The notes under the pieces: generated by a model
Told to the model about the DNA's origin: nothing
Databases searched by the model: none
Seen by the model: only the letters and a program-made list of their open reading frames with translations
DNA from: Saprospiraceae bacterium
GTDB lineage: Bacteria; Bacteroidota; Bacteroidia; Chitinophagales; Saprospiraceae
Reading direction: 5' to 3'
Length of the DNA: 33,390 nucleotides
Assembly: GCA_020629935.1 (NCBI GenBank)
Contig: JAHDCJ010000029.1
Location: forward strand, 12,891-46,280
In this document: positions 9,006 to 18,879 of the stretch, piece after piece
How positions within the stretch are numbered: position 1 is the stretch's first letter
Layout: every line of letters begins with the position of its first letter
Translations under genes and position numbers: made by a program

Positions 9006-10859
9006 TAAATCAGCTTCTGTTTTATAATCACCAATCCAAGTTTTTCGAACTTTCATTTGTTCGGAAGTCGGCTTTTCTACTAGATTAAAAAAGTGTTTCA
9101 TTTCTACTTCCATTGTTCCAACTTCTCCGGCTAACTCGACTTCTTTATTTGCTCTTGTAACAATAATACTTAATGGATCACCTGCTTTGGCCGTAGTGAC
9201 AAAAGTACCTAAAACGGGATTAATCGTTTCTAAGTTTAACATTTTTCCATTCCATTTTTCAATAATATCTCCTTCTTTAAAACCTAATGTTTTTCCAAAA
9301 GCATCAAGGCCATCTATGTTTTGAAGATAAAATTTACTCGTTCCAGGATCAAGGCCAATTGATTTTTCTAATCCCCCAAGAGTAACTTGTTTTACCATTT
9401 TAGATTCGGCATACTCTACTCCTGCGGTAGCCAATAATTTTTGAAGTGGTAATGAAGTGGGTCCTGCAACATAAGTCTCTAAAAACGGAACAATATCAGG
9501 ATGGCTTAAACGACCAATCTCATCAAATAAGGCATCATCTTTAAACGGTTTTTCTTGACCATATTCTCTAGCAAGATCACGCATCAATCGTTGAAGATTG
9601 TATTTACCATTGGTCAAATTGATTAATTTAAGATCAAGACACATACCAATTAAGGCGCCTTTATTATATACATTCATGTATTGATTTTCATGCTTTTTTA
9701 AACAGCCTAAACTCAATTCAGTAAATGGCAAATCGTCTTTGTATTGTTCGGCACCTCGCACTTTTTCACCTAATACATCCATATAACTTTCTACACTCAT
9801 CAACCCGTGTTTTACTTGTACATGCCCTGCGGAGTATTCGGTAATTCCTTCGTACATCCAAAGGTGTTGAGACATTTTAGGTTCGATAAAATCAAAATAA
9901 TGTATTTCTTCAGAGTGAATATTTAATGGCGTTACGATATGAAAAAATTCATGTGCAGCTACGTCTCGTACTGTTTGCATAATCCAATCACCTTCTGCTT
10001 CAGGCAATACATAAAAAGAGGAAAAGTTATGTTCTAATGCTCCATAACCTCCTGAAGCCGAAAAGCCATCCGTCAAATAGATGATAAATGCATAACGATC
10101 TACAGGCAATTTGCCACCTAAATATTCTTTTTGCGCTTGTAAGATTGGCGCAATTTCTTTTTTCAATGCCTTAGCTGAGATCTTATTCGTTGGAGAATAA
10201 TTAGCAATTAATACTTCTGCATTTCCTACCTGAACCATTGCGGTATCAGGCTTACAAAACATCATTGGATGATCTACAAATTCATTATATGTTTTAGACA
10301 AGAAAATATCTGTATCCTCATCTCCACCTACTCTTTTCATTGCGGTCGCCCCATAAAATGAAGAAGGTCGATCAACAGTTAGATAAAAGTTCTCTCTTTC
10401 CATGCCTTCAAAAAAGCCGAAAAAGCCATGATTATTTAATACAAAATTTCGTTCAACTTCAATGTTTGTTCCTGCAGGTTCAAAAATCTTATTGTCTTTT
10501 TTAGTGTCCCAAGTATCTTCTACAGTGTAAACGATTTTGGCCAATTTATGTGCCTTTTTTATGGTCCATGTATTGTCTCCAATATGGCTTACTTTGAGTT
10601 TTTTTCCTCGTTTATCTATCGCTTGGAAGTTGGTAACAAATCGTCCAAAATCATAGATCGCATAAGTCCCAGGAATAATTTTAGGCAACTGAAATTTGAT
10701 CGTTTTACTAGAAATCTTTGGTGGATTCAAGGTCACTGTGAATTTATCATCTACCACTTTATTTAAGTCTACATGATATTGGTAATCGGTATTGTCATTT
10801 TGGGTAAAGGCCAATGTAACACTACATAAAACCATAATAATACTAAGTATCCATTTCAT
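8994..10859 (-). CDS. M61-family zinc metallopeptidase with C-terminal PDZ domain
   Basis: An exported peptidase of 621 residues. The N-terminus is a signal peptide (MKWILSIIMVLCSVTLAFTQ). An N-terminal beta domain is followed by the gluzincin-like catalytic domain with HEFFH at 303-307 and the third zinc ligand Glu337 in WMYEGITEY. A PDZ domain occupies about 490-590 (GLDPGTSKFYLQNIDG, FKEGDIIEKWNG). This order matches the M61 glycyl-aminopeptidase family, and the length is typical. It should act in the periplasm or outer envelope; there is no T9SS sorting domain. Substrates are not predictable. It stands alone and converges with the DUF72 gene. All catalytic residues are intact. Confidence 0.94.
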   Translation of the reverse strand: MKWILSIIMVLCSVTLAFTQNDNTDYQYHVDLNKVVDDKFTVTLNPPKISSKTIKFQLPKIIPGTYAIYDFGRFVTNFQAIDKRGKKLKVSHIGDNTWTIKKAHKLAKIVYTVEDTWDTKKDNKIFEPAGTNIEVERNFVLNNHGFFGFFEGMERENFYLTVDRPSSFYGATAMKRVGGDEDTDIFLSKTYNEFVDHPMMFCKPDTAMVQVGNAEVLIANYSPTNKISAKALKKEIAPILQAQKEYLGGKLPVDRYAFIIYLTDGFSASGGYGALEHNFSSFYVLPEAEGDWIMQTVRDVAAHEFFHIVTPLNIHSEEIHYFDFIEPKMSQHLWMYEGITEYSAGHVQVKHGLMSVESYMDVLGEKVRGAEQYKDDLPFTELSLGCLKKHENQYMNVYNKGALIGMCLDLKLINLTNGKYNLQRLMRDLAREYGQEKPFKDDALFDEIGRLSHPDIVPFLETYVAGPTSLPLQKLLATAGVEYAESKMVKQVTLGGLEKSIGLDPGTSKFYLQNIDGLDAFGKTLGFKEGDIIEKWNGKMLNLETINPVLGTFVTTAKAGDPLSIIVTRANKEVELAGEVGTMEVEMKHFFNLVEKPTSEQMKVRKTWIGDYKTEADLSGE

Positions 10860-11033
10860 TGAAAGTCAATTTTTGTGTTTCAAACTAATAACTGACAAAA
10901 TTCATCATTTTTTATTTAAAAAGTGTTAATTATTATTTAAAACTTTTAAATTCGATTCTATTACATCCATATAACATTTTACTCCCATTAAAAGATTTTG
11001 TACTTTAGAGAATAAATAAACCTAAAACGACTT

Positions 11034-11465
11034 ATGGACGATCGGGAATATAGAGACAAATCTTATCTGAAATCATCCGCTCATTATGATCAGGCGGCTA
11101 AACGAGTAAAAGAAATCAAATCGTATTATAAAGAATTAGGTTCGTTCGTTTCTGTTTCTATTTTTCTATTAATCATCAACTATTTTACCACAAGCTATTT
11201 TTGGGCAGTCTTCCCGATTGCTGCCATGCTAATTTCTGTCGTGAGCAAACACATTAAAGTATTCGGTTTTCCTTTTTTCGGCACCTTAAGCAAAGAGTGG
11301 GAAGAAAAAAAATTAGAAGAAGAAATCCAACGCTTAGAAGATAAAGATGAAGTAGCCAATTGGTTAAAAAATCGAAAACGTTCTTATTTAGATTTAGACG
11401 AACAAGTAGAAATTCCTGAAAAAGAATTTGATGTGCAGAAAGAACGGTACAAAGATTTACTATAA
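11034..11465 (+). CDS. Small 2TM-domain membrane protein
   Basis: A 143-residue membrane protein. Its first 100 residues match the 2TM-domain pattern found in Bacteroidota: a basic amphipathic N-terminal helix (AAKRVKEIKSYYKELG), a first membrane helix FVSVSIFLLIINYF, a short loop, then a second helix FWAVFPIAAMLISVVSKHI. The C-terminal 55 residues are highly charged (EEKKLEEEIQRLEDKDE) and probably a cytoplasmic coiled coil. In this phylum the same two-helix module also occurs at the N-terminus of some LytTR or histidine-kinase proteins, but no effector domain is attached here. It converges with sbcC, only 7 nt away. Function unknown. Confidence 0.8.
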   Translation: MDDREYRDKSYLKSSAHYDQAAKRVKEIKSYYKELGSFVSVSIFLLIINYFTTSYFWAVFPIAAMLISVVSKHIKVFGFPFFGTLSKEWEEKKLEEEIQRLEDKDEVANWLKNRKRSYLDLDEQVEIPEKEFDVQKERYKDLL

Positions 11466-11472
11466 TCTTGTT

Positions 11473-14400
11473 TTACACCACCTCAATCGAACTAAATCCT
11501 CCTCCCCTTTTGATTACTCGGATTTGACTAGGAATGCGTTCTTTCAATTGTTCGACATGTGAAATTACGCCAATCATTTTCCCATCAGATTGTAATGATT
11601 CTAAAGTATGAATGGCTAAATCTAATGCGTTATTATCTAAAGTACCAAAGCCTTCATCGATGAATAAAGATCGAATTTGTGCGTTCTTTCCTGCCAAATC
11701 TGATAGCCCTAATGCTAATGCTAAACTGACTAAAAAACTTTCTCCTCCCGACAAGGTATTCATAGATCGAGCATGATTGGCTTGATAGGTGTCAATAATC
11801 TCTAATGCCAAATCGGTTTCCTTTTTCTTGCTGATATAATATCGTCCATTATCTAATTTCCCAAGATGTTTATTGGCCAAAGCGACTAATTTCCTTAGGG
11901 TTAATCCTTGGGCAAAAATTCTAAATTTTTGTCCTTTTGCAGAACCAATAACTTCATTAAGTTTTGCCCAACGGCTCAATTCTTTTTCTTGTTTTTCTAT
12001 TTCTTTAAACAAGACCTCTCCTTCTTTTTTTCGTTTAGCATTATCCTCCAATTGTTGACGGAGAGCGCCTAAATCTTTTAAATATTGATCTTGCAATTTT
12101 ACAAAATTTGTTCTTTCCAATTGTAGTTCTGCTAATGGCTTTTTAGTTTTCGAAGTAGAGTGATGCGATGCTAATTCTTTTTTCAATAATCGAATACGAT
12201 CATTAATTTCAATAAATTGTTCTTCTAATTTTTTATTTTGTTTTTGAATTTCTTCCAACTCTGTAACTTCAATTATTGATTTTTTGACAAGAATTAATTG
12301 ACTAAATCCAGCCGCCACAACTTGAGATTGAAGTGCTTGTTCTAACTCCTTTATTTCTTTTTCATAGGATAAAATCATTTGATTCCTTTCCGTAACTGCA
12401 GAAATTATTTTGGCAATATCTACTTCCAATTCTTGTACTTGCTTTTCCAAAATCTCTGCCTTCTCTTCCCGCTGTTGTATAAAAAGAAACAAAGCTTCTC
12501 TTTCCGAAGTTGGATCTTTTTGTCCAAATAAATCGACACGTTGTTTCTTGATCTTTTGATAATCTTTTTTAGCTAAATCAAAGTCTTCCGCAGCAATAGT
12601 TAAACGGTTTTCCAAATCTTCAAACTGTTTAAAAATATAAGCCTTTTCTTGTCCCCGAAGTTCATAAGTTTGTTCTTTTTCTAGCAATAAATTTTCTTTC
12701 TTCGAAAAGGCTTCCGCTTTATTTAACAAAGCTTCTTGAATACTTCTACTTTTGCTTTCTTCATAAGTCAAATCGTACTTAGATAAGATGGCATTTAATT
12801 CTTTTATCTCTGATTGATAGGTGGTATCAATACGGACAAACTCTACAGAGGCTTCTTCCAATTCTTTAATAGCTTGTCCAATGCTTTCCTTTAAATATTC
12901 ACATTGAAACGTCATTTCGTTTTGTTGACTAAGCGCCTTTTCTTTCGCATCAAAAACTTCATCAATTTTCCAAATTCTCGCTTGGTCTGCTTGAATCCAA
13001 TTTTCTAAATTGGCCATCCTTTGAAATAACAAATCGGGTCTATTAATTAAATCTGCGGCATCAGTAGACGGCAATAGTCGCAAAAAATCTCGATCAAAAC
13101 CGATCAATATTTCTTCCACATTATCTTTTTTAATTTTCACTTCTTCAAACCGCAATTCTACGCCTCGTTGCGCTTCTCTTTTTTGTTGAATCTTCTCTTT
13201 TAATCGATCAATCTGTTTTGTTGTTTTATCTCTATCTTTTTCTGCCAATTTCAAAGCGGTATCATCGTGGGTTTGGCTTAAGTCATGATGTACAGAGCCG
13301 CATAGAGGACAAGCTTGTCCTTCTTTTAAATTGGCACGTTGTTTATCAAAATTGGCCGATCGTAAACAAGCTTCTACCAATGCTTGTCGAGCTCGGAGTT
13401 CAAGATCAAGCGGATCACGTTGTTCATTTAAAGTTAGGATTTCCATATCTAATCCCACCAAGCGATTTTCAAGGCCTTCGAGTTCTTCATCCAACTGATC
13501 AAAATGCTCCATTTGTTTTTTGTAATTACCAGTAACTTCCAGTAAATTACTCAAATCGGCCAACTGCTGTTTAAAGGCTTCTTGTCGTTGATTTAAAAAC
13601 AATTTGATCTCTTGCGCATCAGAAGATTTTATTTGACTTGGGACTAAAATCTTGAGTTCATTTTCCTTTTGTGCCAAATAGGTTTTCAACTTTTTTAAAT
13701 GCGATTCTTTATCTTTGATTTCATTTTCAATATGTACTTTACGCGCTCTTTTTTCCTTTTCCACTTGTGCACGTTTACGAGAAAGATCGCCTTGTTCTAA
13801 AATCTTATTAAATCGAGATTTTAGCTCTGGCAATTCACCAGCAAGGCTTTTATAATGTTTAGAAGAACTAAGCCATTCCTTCAAATTTACAATTGCTTTT
13901 TCTATCGTATTTAAATCTGAAGAAATTCGGCTGTAAACTAATTTCTCTTCTTTAACCTTTAGTTTTAGATCATCTAATACCTTTTTCTTTTGTCTCAATG
14001 GATTTTCTAAACCTTGCAAATCCTGATCTAGCCGAACCACGTTTTCAATCACCTCCAATTGCTTCGCTAAATCATCCTTTAAATTAGATACTTCCAGTTG
14101 AATTTCATCAAATTCTTTTTGCTTAGTTGCTTGATTTTCTTTCTTCGATTTTTCTGTAATATTTAAAGCATCAAGTCCTTCCTGATGCTGTTTTAAGGAA
14201 ATTTGAATTTTATCAATTTCATTCAATTGAGGTAAAAACTGAACGGCTTGCTGATGTTTTTCTAGGCGTAAAAGCATCGGTTTCATCGCTGCTTTTTTAT
14301 CTTCTGCTACACCTAAATTTCCTTCTTCTTTTTTTAGTCGAACAGATAAATCATTTCCTTTTTCTAGCCATTGGATAAGCAGCACCGTTTCATCCAATTG

Positions 14401-15105
14401 TTTTTTTAGGTTTGTATTTTTTTCAGATAACGCTGCTCGATTTTGGACAAGCAAAGCCTCTTGCTCTGGATTTAAAATTTGGAGATGCACCAATTCTTTT
14501 TCCAGTTCTTTTAATCGCTCCGATTCCAATTTATGACGATCAAAAGCAGCTTTGGAAATTTTGGTATACTCTTCCCTCCCAGTAATACTTTCTAATAATT
14601 CACTTCGATCTTTTTCTTTCGCTTTTAGAAAAGCAGCAAAGTCTCCTTGAGAGAGCAATACTGATCGACAAAAACGTTCATAATTTAACCCTGTGAGTTC
14701 GGCGATTTTATGATCAATATCCGCAATCTTTTTCGCTATGATCGGATTCGTATCTCCATCTAATTGAGCTAATTCTCTTTCGGGTGCTTTAATATTTCCA
14801 TCTACTTTTTTATACGCTCTAGAAATACTCCACTTCGCTCGGTAATGAATCGATTTCACTTCAAATTCTACCTCGGCATAACTTTCTATTGCTCCATAGG
14901 ACATTACTTCTTTGACTTCTTTATTTCGATGTACTTTGCCATAAAGTGCCAAGGTTAGTGCATCTAATATGGTCGTCTTTCCAGCTCCTGTATCACCAGT
15001 AATTGCAAAGAGTCCTGTTTCTTTCAACGGACTTTCATCAAAAGCAATCACTTGTTCAAGACGTAATGAATTTAAATTTTTAATACGAACCTTTAAAATT
15101 TTCAT
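11473..15105 (-). CDS. sbcC: SbcC-like SMC-family nuclease subunit (Rad50-type ATPase)
   Basis: SbcC is the ATPase and tether of the SbcCD (Mre11-Rad50-like) complex, which opens hairpins and trims blocked DNA ends. The 1210-residue protein has Walker A GDTGAGKTT at 37-45, a very long Glu/Lys/Gln-rich coiled coil in two arms, a zinc-hook CPLC at Cys599/Cys602, and the C-terminal half-ATPase with LSGGES near 1117 and Walker B SLFIDEGFGTLD near 1142-1154. All key parts are present and the length is at the long end of normal. The ATG overlaps the sbcD stop as ATGA and follows GAGGAGGG, so translation is coupled. The two genes form an operon. Confidence 0.97.
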   Translation of the reverse strand: MKILKVRIKNLNSLRLEQVIAFDESPLKETGLFAITGDTGAGKTTILDALTLALYGKVHRNKEVKEVMSYGAIESYAEVEFEVKSIHYRAKWSISRAYKKVDGNIKAPERELAQLDGDTNPIIAKKIADIDHKIAELTGLNYERFCRSVLLSQGDFAAFLKAKEKDRSELLESITGREEYTKISKAAFDRHKLESERLKELEKELVHLQILNPEQEALLVQNRAALSEKNTNLKKQLDETVLLIQWLEKGNDLSVRLKKEEGNLGVAEDKKAAMKPMLLRLEKHQQAVQFLPQLNEIDKIQISLKQHQEGLDALNITEKSKKENQATKQKEFDEIQLEVSNLKDDLAKQLEVIENVVRLDQDLQGLENPLRQKKKVLDDLKLKVKEEKLVYSRISSDLNTIEKAIVNLKEWLSSSKHYKSLAGELPELKSRFNKILEQGDLSRKRAQVEKEKRARKVHIENEIKDKESHLKKLKTYLAQKENELKILVPSQIKSSDAQEIKLFLNQRQEAFKQQLADLSNLLEVTGNYKKQMEHFDQLDEELEGLENRLVGLDMEILTLNEQRDPLDLELRARQALVEACLRSANFDKQRANLKEGQACPLCGSVHHDLSQTHDDTALKLAEKDRDKTTKQIDRLKEKIQQKREAQRGVELRFEEVKIKKDNVEEILIGFDRDFLRLLPSTDAADLINRPDLLFQRMANLENWIQADQARIWKIDEVFDAKEKALSQQNEMTFQCEYLKESIGQAIKELEEASVEFVRIDTTYQSEIKELNAILSKYDLTYEESKSRSIQEALLNKAEAFSKKENLLLEKEQTYELRGQEKAYIFKQFEDLENRLTIAAEDFDLAKKDYQKIKKQRVDLFGQKDPTSEREALFLFIQQREEKAEILEKQVQELEVDIAKIISAVTERNQMILSYEKEIKELEQALQSQVVAAGFSQLILVKKSIIEVTELEEIQKQNKKLEEQFIEINDRIRLLKKELASHHSTSKTKKPLAELQLERTNFVKLQDQYLKDLGALRQQLEDNAKRKKEGEVLFKEIEKQEKELSRWAKLNEVIGSAKGQKFRIFAQGLTLRKLVALANKHLGKLDNGRYYISKKKETDLALEIIDTYQANHARSMNTLSGGESFLVSLALALGLSDLAGKNAQIRSLFIDEGFGTLDNNALDLAIHTLESLQSDGKMIGVISHVEQLKERIPSQIRVIKRGGGFSSIEVV

Positions 15106-16352
15106 TGTCCCTCCTCCTCTTTTTCATCAATCCAACTCAATAATTCCTTAAAGGTCTTTTGTAAGTCTTTCATTTCCTTGGGCGCTTCACCTAATGATTC
15201 ACATTTCCGCTTAAATACTTCTTCTACTGATAAATCATCAAGGTCTACCTCTAAGATTTGTTCATCCAATGCCTTATAATTTCCTTGGGTTCTAATCTTC
15301 AATAATTCTAATGGGAGTTCTTTAGAAAAGCTACGCAACTGCCGATCAAGATCTGGAATAATTTGTTCGGTTTTGACCAATACATCAACCCAAGCATAAT
15401 CTTCTTTTTCTTCGGCGGGAATAGCTTCTAATTTTTTTTGTACACTTTCTAAATCCCCTTCTAAGCGAATCAACTTTCTAAATACAGGAATGGGTAATAA
15501 TTCAATTTCCCCTTTTATTTTTCCATTTTCAAAATGAACCAAGTTCACTACCTTTTGATCTTTTATTTCACTAAAGTCAAGCGGTATAATTGAACCTGAA
15601 TATCGAATATGAGGAAGCTGAGAATCTAACATTTGAGGTCGGTGCAAATGCCCCAACGCCACATAATCAAAAATAGCTGGAAATTGCTCAGCCTCAATAG
15701 TATCAAATAAACCAATATGAATCCGATTTAATCGACCCGCTGCGCGTGTTCCTCCAGTAGCAAATAAATGCCCCGTAGCAATCAATGGAACTTTATCCTT
15801 TTGAAACGGCGCTACTAATTCCGCCATTTTTAAATAATGATTTGTAATGCCATCTCGTATCGATTGCTGTCGATCTTCAAACGATTGTCCTGCTACACTT
15901 CCTCGGATATCTTGATCTCTTAAAAAAGGAACCGCAGCAATTACAGCCTCCAATTTTTTCTCTTTATTATACAATGGAATCAACTCATCTTCATAATTTC
16001 CAGTGAAAGCACCACGCACATGAATGGTGATGTCCATTTCACTTTCGCTCATTATTGCAAGTAAGTCTTCTGTAGCTTCAAGCATAGAAGGCGAATCATG
16101 GTTTCCCCCAACAATGACTACATGACGACAAGAGGTATGAATAAGTCGGCCTAAAAACCGATAATATTGTTTACGGGCAAAATTGGGCGGGTTAGCGACA
16201 TCAAACACATCACCTGCAATAATAAGTACATCAACTTCCTCCTTTTCAATTTGGTTTAATATCCAATTTAAGGCTTGTTCATGTTCTCTTGCCCGATCAT
16301 TGTATAGAAATTTTTGGCCTAAATGCCAGTCGGCGGTATGCAGTAACTTCAA
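15102..16352 (-). CDS. sbcD: SbcD-like exonuclease subunit (Mre11-type)
   Basis: SbcD is the Mn-dependent phosphoesterase subunit of SbcCD. The 416-residue protein carries all metal motifs in order: TADWHLG (Asp8, His10), AGDVFD (Asp48), GGNHDSP (Asn84, His85, Asp86), ATGHLF, and LGHLHRPQ. A C-terminal capping domain follows to about residue 400, ending in an acidic tail. The start codon is TTG at 16352: an in-frame stop occurs four codons upstream with no ATG between, and the family always begins at this MKxLHTxDWHLG position. A weak TTG start may keep SbcD levels low. sbcC follows with a 4-nt overlap. Confidence 0.97.
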   Translation of the reverse strand: MKLLHTADWHLGQKFLYNDRAREHEQALNWILNQIEKEEVDVLIIAGDVFDVANPPNFARKQYYRFLGRLIHTSCRHVVIVGGNHDSPSMLEATEDLLAIMSESEMDITIHVRGAFTGNYEDELIPLYNKEKKLEAVIAAVPFLRDQDIRGSVAGQSFEDRQQSIRDGITNHYLKMAELVAPFQKDKVPLIATGHLFATGGTRAAGRLNRIHIGLFDTIEAEQFPAIFDYVALGHLHRPQMLDSQLPHIRYSGSIIPLDFSEIKDQKVVNLVHFENGKIKGEIELLPIPVFRKLIRLEGDLESVQKKLEAIPAEEKEDYAWVDVLVKTEQIIPDLDRQLRSFSKELPLELLKIRTQGNYKALDEQILEVDLDDLSVEEVFKRKCESLGEAPKEMKDLQKTFKELLSWIDEKEEEGQ

Positions 16353-16504
16353 AACGAAATATCATCAAATAAATGTCAAAATCGACTTCAAGTCAATAAT
16401 ATCAATTTTTTGATTAAAAAAAAAATTTTGATGTTTTTTTTGATCGAATCCTATCTATAAACATCAAGAATTAATAAATTTACACGGAAAAGCAAGTAAA
16501 GGAC

Positions 16505-18097
16505 ATGTCCAAAAAAGAAGAATCGCAGGCTGGGTTGTTTTCAAAAATAAAGAAGATATTCTTTAAAACGGAATTGGTGCATTATAGTAGTGATGATCTT
16601 GTCACCCAAATTTCGATCAATAATGCGATGGAAGTGAAAGAGATTTTGCAATGGGGAGTTGATCCTAATGCATGTGATAATCTAGAACGATTACCTCTGT
16701 TTCAAGCTGCTTTGCGGAATCGCTGGGATATCATTCCAATTCTTTTGGAATATGGAGCGAAAATAGATGTACAAGATCAAGATGGGAACACCGCGTTAAT
16801 GCTTGCTTCGAAAAAGGGATGTGCAGATGCTGTTGAAGTTTTGATTACTTTAGGTTGTGATTATTTGATGGCAAATTATTCAGGAGAAACTGCGTATGAT
16901 CTAGCCCATAAAAATGGACATGATGCAGTAGTTAAAATCATCATCGAACGTAAAGATACTTTGCAAAAGATGATCGCCGTAAAGCGAGAAGATCAAGCTA
17001 AACAATACGCACAATCAGTAAACAAACAGCAAAATCAGGCGAAGTTAATTGATGAAAAATTAAAAGAGCAAGCTGCATTGGCGATGAAAGCGAATCAAAG
17101 TTTGCCTCAATTAGAACTTGAACAAAAGCGAATTGCTAAATTTTTAAAAGAAAAGGGAGTTAAAGAGAAGCAAAAAGATAATGCATTAGATCCACATCAA
17201 CTTTGGCTTTTAAAAAAAGAACTATTAGTGCCGCATGCGAGTGATGAGGAAGCCTTTTTTCAAGCGATTCTTTTAAAACATCAAAAAGCTTTTCATGCTT
17301 TTTTAGATCAAAATATAAAACTAAACTTTTCTTCTACTACGCATAAAATTACTCCATTGGTCCAAGCGATTCGCAATAATGATCTTGCGTTTACTAATAA
17401 ATTATTAGAATCGGGTGCGGCAGTCGATTTTGTAGAATTCGGAATGTCTCCATTAATGGAAGCCGTTCAAATTCAATCGCTCCCATTGGTTCGTCGAATG
17501 ATTAATGCAAAAGCAAACATTAATCTAATAGCACAAGAAAAAACGCCTTTGATGATTGCTATTGAGCAAGGGAATATTGAGATCCTAGATTTACTCTTGA
17601 AAAATGGTGCGGATGTACATCTAGCTAGTACAAGTTTTTCTCCGATTACCTTGTTAATCATGGAAGATCAATTGCCCATGTTAGAGCGATTGAAAACACA
17701 TGAAATAGATTTGGAAAAAGAGTTTAAAGATCAAAGTCCGCTCGCTTGGGCGGTGATGCTGCATAAAACTTTAGCGATTCAAACCTTGATTAAAGCAGGG
17801 GTAAATATTAATCAAAAAAACAAGCAAGGAATTAGCCCTTTGATACAAGCCATACTCAGTGGAAAAAATGAAATTGTAAAATTATTATTGGAATTAGGTG
17901 CTGATCCCAATGCGGCCAATCCGCTTGGTCGAACCCCTTTAATGTTGGCTGCTATGGAGAACAAAGCTTACCTAGTCAAAATATTATTACAGCATAAAGC
18001 TGACCCAATGATTAAAGATAATGAAGGAAGAACAGCAATGGATATTGCAAGAATTTATGCCCTTCAAGAAGATATAAAAAATCTTTTATTTGAATAA
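16505..18097 (+). CDS. Ankyrin-repeat protein (two repeat blocks)
   Basis: A 530-residue protein with no signal peptide or membrane helix, so probably cytoplasmic. Block one, about residues 28-150, holds roughly four ankyrin repeats (GNTALMLASKKGCADAVEVL is typical). A Lys/Gln-rich, coiled-coil-like linker spans about 150-235. Block two, about 245-530, holds roughly eight repeats, with good consensus such as TPLMIAIEQGNIEILDLLLK and TPLMLAAMENKAYLVKILLQ. No catalytic domain is visible, so it is likely a binding scaffold; the partner is unknown. The gene reads away from sbcD across a 152-bp A/T-rich region and ends at a clear bidirectional terminator. Repeat assignment is secure, the exact repeat number approximate. 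Confidence 0.9.
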   Translation: MSKKEESQAGLFSKIKKIFFKTELVHYSSDDLVTQISINNAMEVKEILQWGVDPNACDNLERLPLFQAALRNRWDIIPILLEYGAKIDVQDQDGNTALMLASKKGCADAVEVLITLGCDYLMANYSGETAYDLAHKNGHDAVVKIIIERKDTLQKMIAVKREDQAKQYAQSVNKQQNQAKLIDEKLKEQAALAMKANQSLPQLELEQKRIAKFLKEKGVKEKQKDNALDPHQLWLLKKELLVPHASDEEAFFQAILLKHQKAFHAFLDQNIKLNFSSTTHKITPLVQAIRNNDLAFTNKLLESGAAVDFVEFGMSPLMEAVQIQSLPLVRRMINAKANINLIAQEKTPLMIAIEQGNIEILDLLLKNGADVHLASTSFSPITLLIMEDQLPMLERLKTHEIDLEKEFKDQSPLAWAVMLHKTLAIQTLIKAGVNINQKNKQGISPLIQAILSGKNEIVKLLLELGADPNAANPLGRTPLMLAAMENKAYLVKILLQHKADPMIKDNEGRTAMDIARIYALQEDIKNLLFE

Positions 18098-18104
18098 AAA
18101 AAGC

Positions 18105-18136
18105 CTATTTACGTGACATCATTTTCACATAAATAG
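18105..18136. terminator. Bidirectional intrinsic terminator
   Basis: CTATTTACGTGA pairs with TCACATAAATAG (12 bp, one G-U) around an 8-nt loop. An A-run lies on the left and a T-run (about 18151-18160) on the right. It separates the ankyrin gene from the convergent beta-barrel gene and could serve both. Confidence 0.7.
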
Positions 18137-18162
18137 ACATTAAATTATAATCTTTTTTTTTA

Positions 18163-18768
18163 TTAGAATCGATAACCTACACTAGCAATTAATTGAGAAG
18201 GTCCAGAATCAAATCCACGTTGACCACCGAACAAATTAATGCCGTCTCCAAGCTTAGAAAGATTCCCTTCATATCGAACATCTATAGATATTTTTCCTAT
18301 ATCAACTCCAGCTCCAGCTTGAAAACCAAAATTGGTAGAATCAAAAAATGAAAGGTATTCTTCTTGGTTATCGACTTCGGTAAGATCTACATTTCGATCA
18401 AATTGCATACGTGCCATTGGCCCAACTAAAAACCGAAATTTAGAGACTTCAAAGCCTATTAACAAAGGAATATCCAGATCTTTCAAGGTACTAACAGTCA
18501 TCTCTGGTTGAATTAGAATTGGTCCTAAAGTAAAGCGCGTAAATATCCCGCCGTGAACGCCAAATCCCGCAGACTGCAATTGTTCATTTATGTTACCCTG
18601 ACCATCAGGAGTAGTATTTCGACCTGCAATAGGTCCATCAGATATCTTGGCACTTAATCCAGCTTTAACTCCTATTTTAAACACTTGAGCTTGCACAGAA
18701 GAAGCAAAGAATAATACACTAAATAAGACCAAAGATATTGTCACAAATTTCAAACTTGAATTTTTCAT
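18163..18768 (-). CDS. Outer-membrane beta-barrel (PorT/OMP_b-brl-like) protein
   Basis: A small exported protein of 201 residues. The signal peptide MKNSSLKFVTISLVLFSVLF... ends at VQA-Q. The mature part shows alternating beta-strand patterns (VFKIGVKAGLSAKI, FGVHGGIFTRFTLG, FGFQAGAGVDIGKISIDVRY) and ends in the aromatic ASVGYRF, the usual beta-barrel C-terminal signature. This matches the porin-family outer-membrane barrel proteins common in Bacteroidota, of about 200 residues. The open frame extends to a TTG at 18792, but the ATG at 18768 gives a proper signal peptide, so it is preferred. Function unknown; such proteins are often structural or adhesion-related. It stands alone between two unrelated genes. 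Confidence 0.88.
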   Translation of the reverse strand: MKNSSLKFVTISLVLFSVLFFASSVQAQVFKIGVKAGLSAKISDGPIAGRNTTPDGQGNINEQLQSAGFGVHGGIFTRFTLGPILIQPEMTVSTLKDLDIPLLIGFEVSKFRFLVGPMARMQFDRNVDLTEVDNQEEYLSFFDSTNFGFQAGAGVDIGKISIDVRYEGNLSKLGDGINLFGGQRGFDSGPSQLIASVGYRF

Positions 18769-18879
18769 ACTGCATAATTTTTGGATTAACAAATAAAGAT
18801 AGTTGTGTTAATTCTATAATCATGCCATTCTAAGTTTTAAGGGTGGATTTTACAAAAGTTGGACAAATAAAAAATGGGA

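Noticed and set aside
13218-13535. Plus-strand 105-residue frame opposite the sbcC zinc-hook region
   Set aside because: It is antisense to a confident coding region with no start signal and no recognisable domain.
11473-18097. sbcD-sbcC plus ankyrin protein as a new defence system
   Set aside because: sbcCD is a common housekeeping pair, the ankyrin gene points the other way with its own upstream region, and no effector domain is present.
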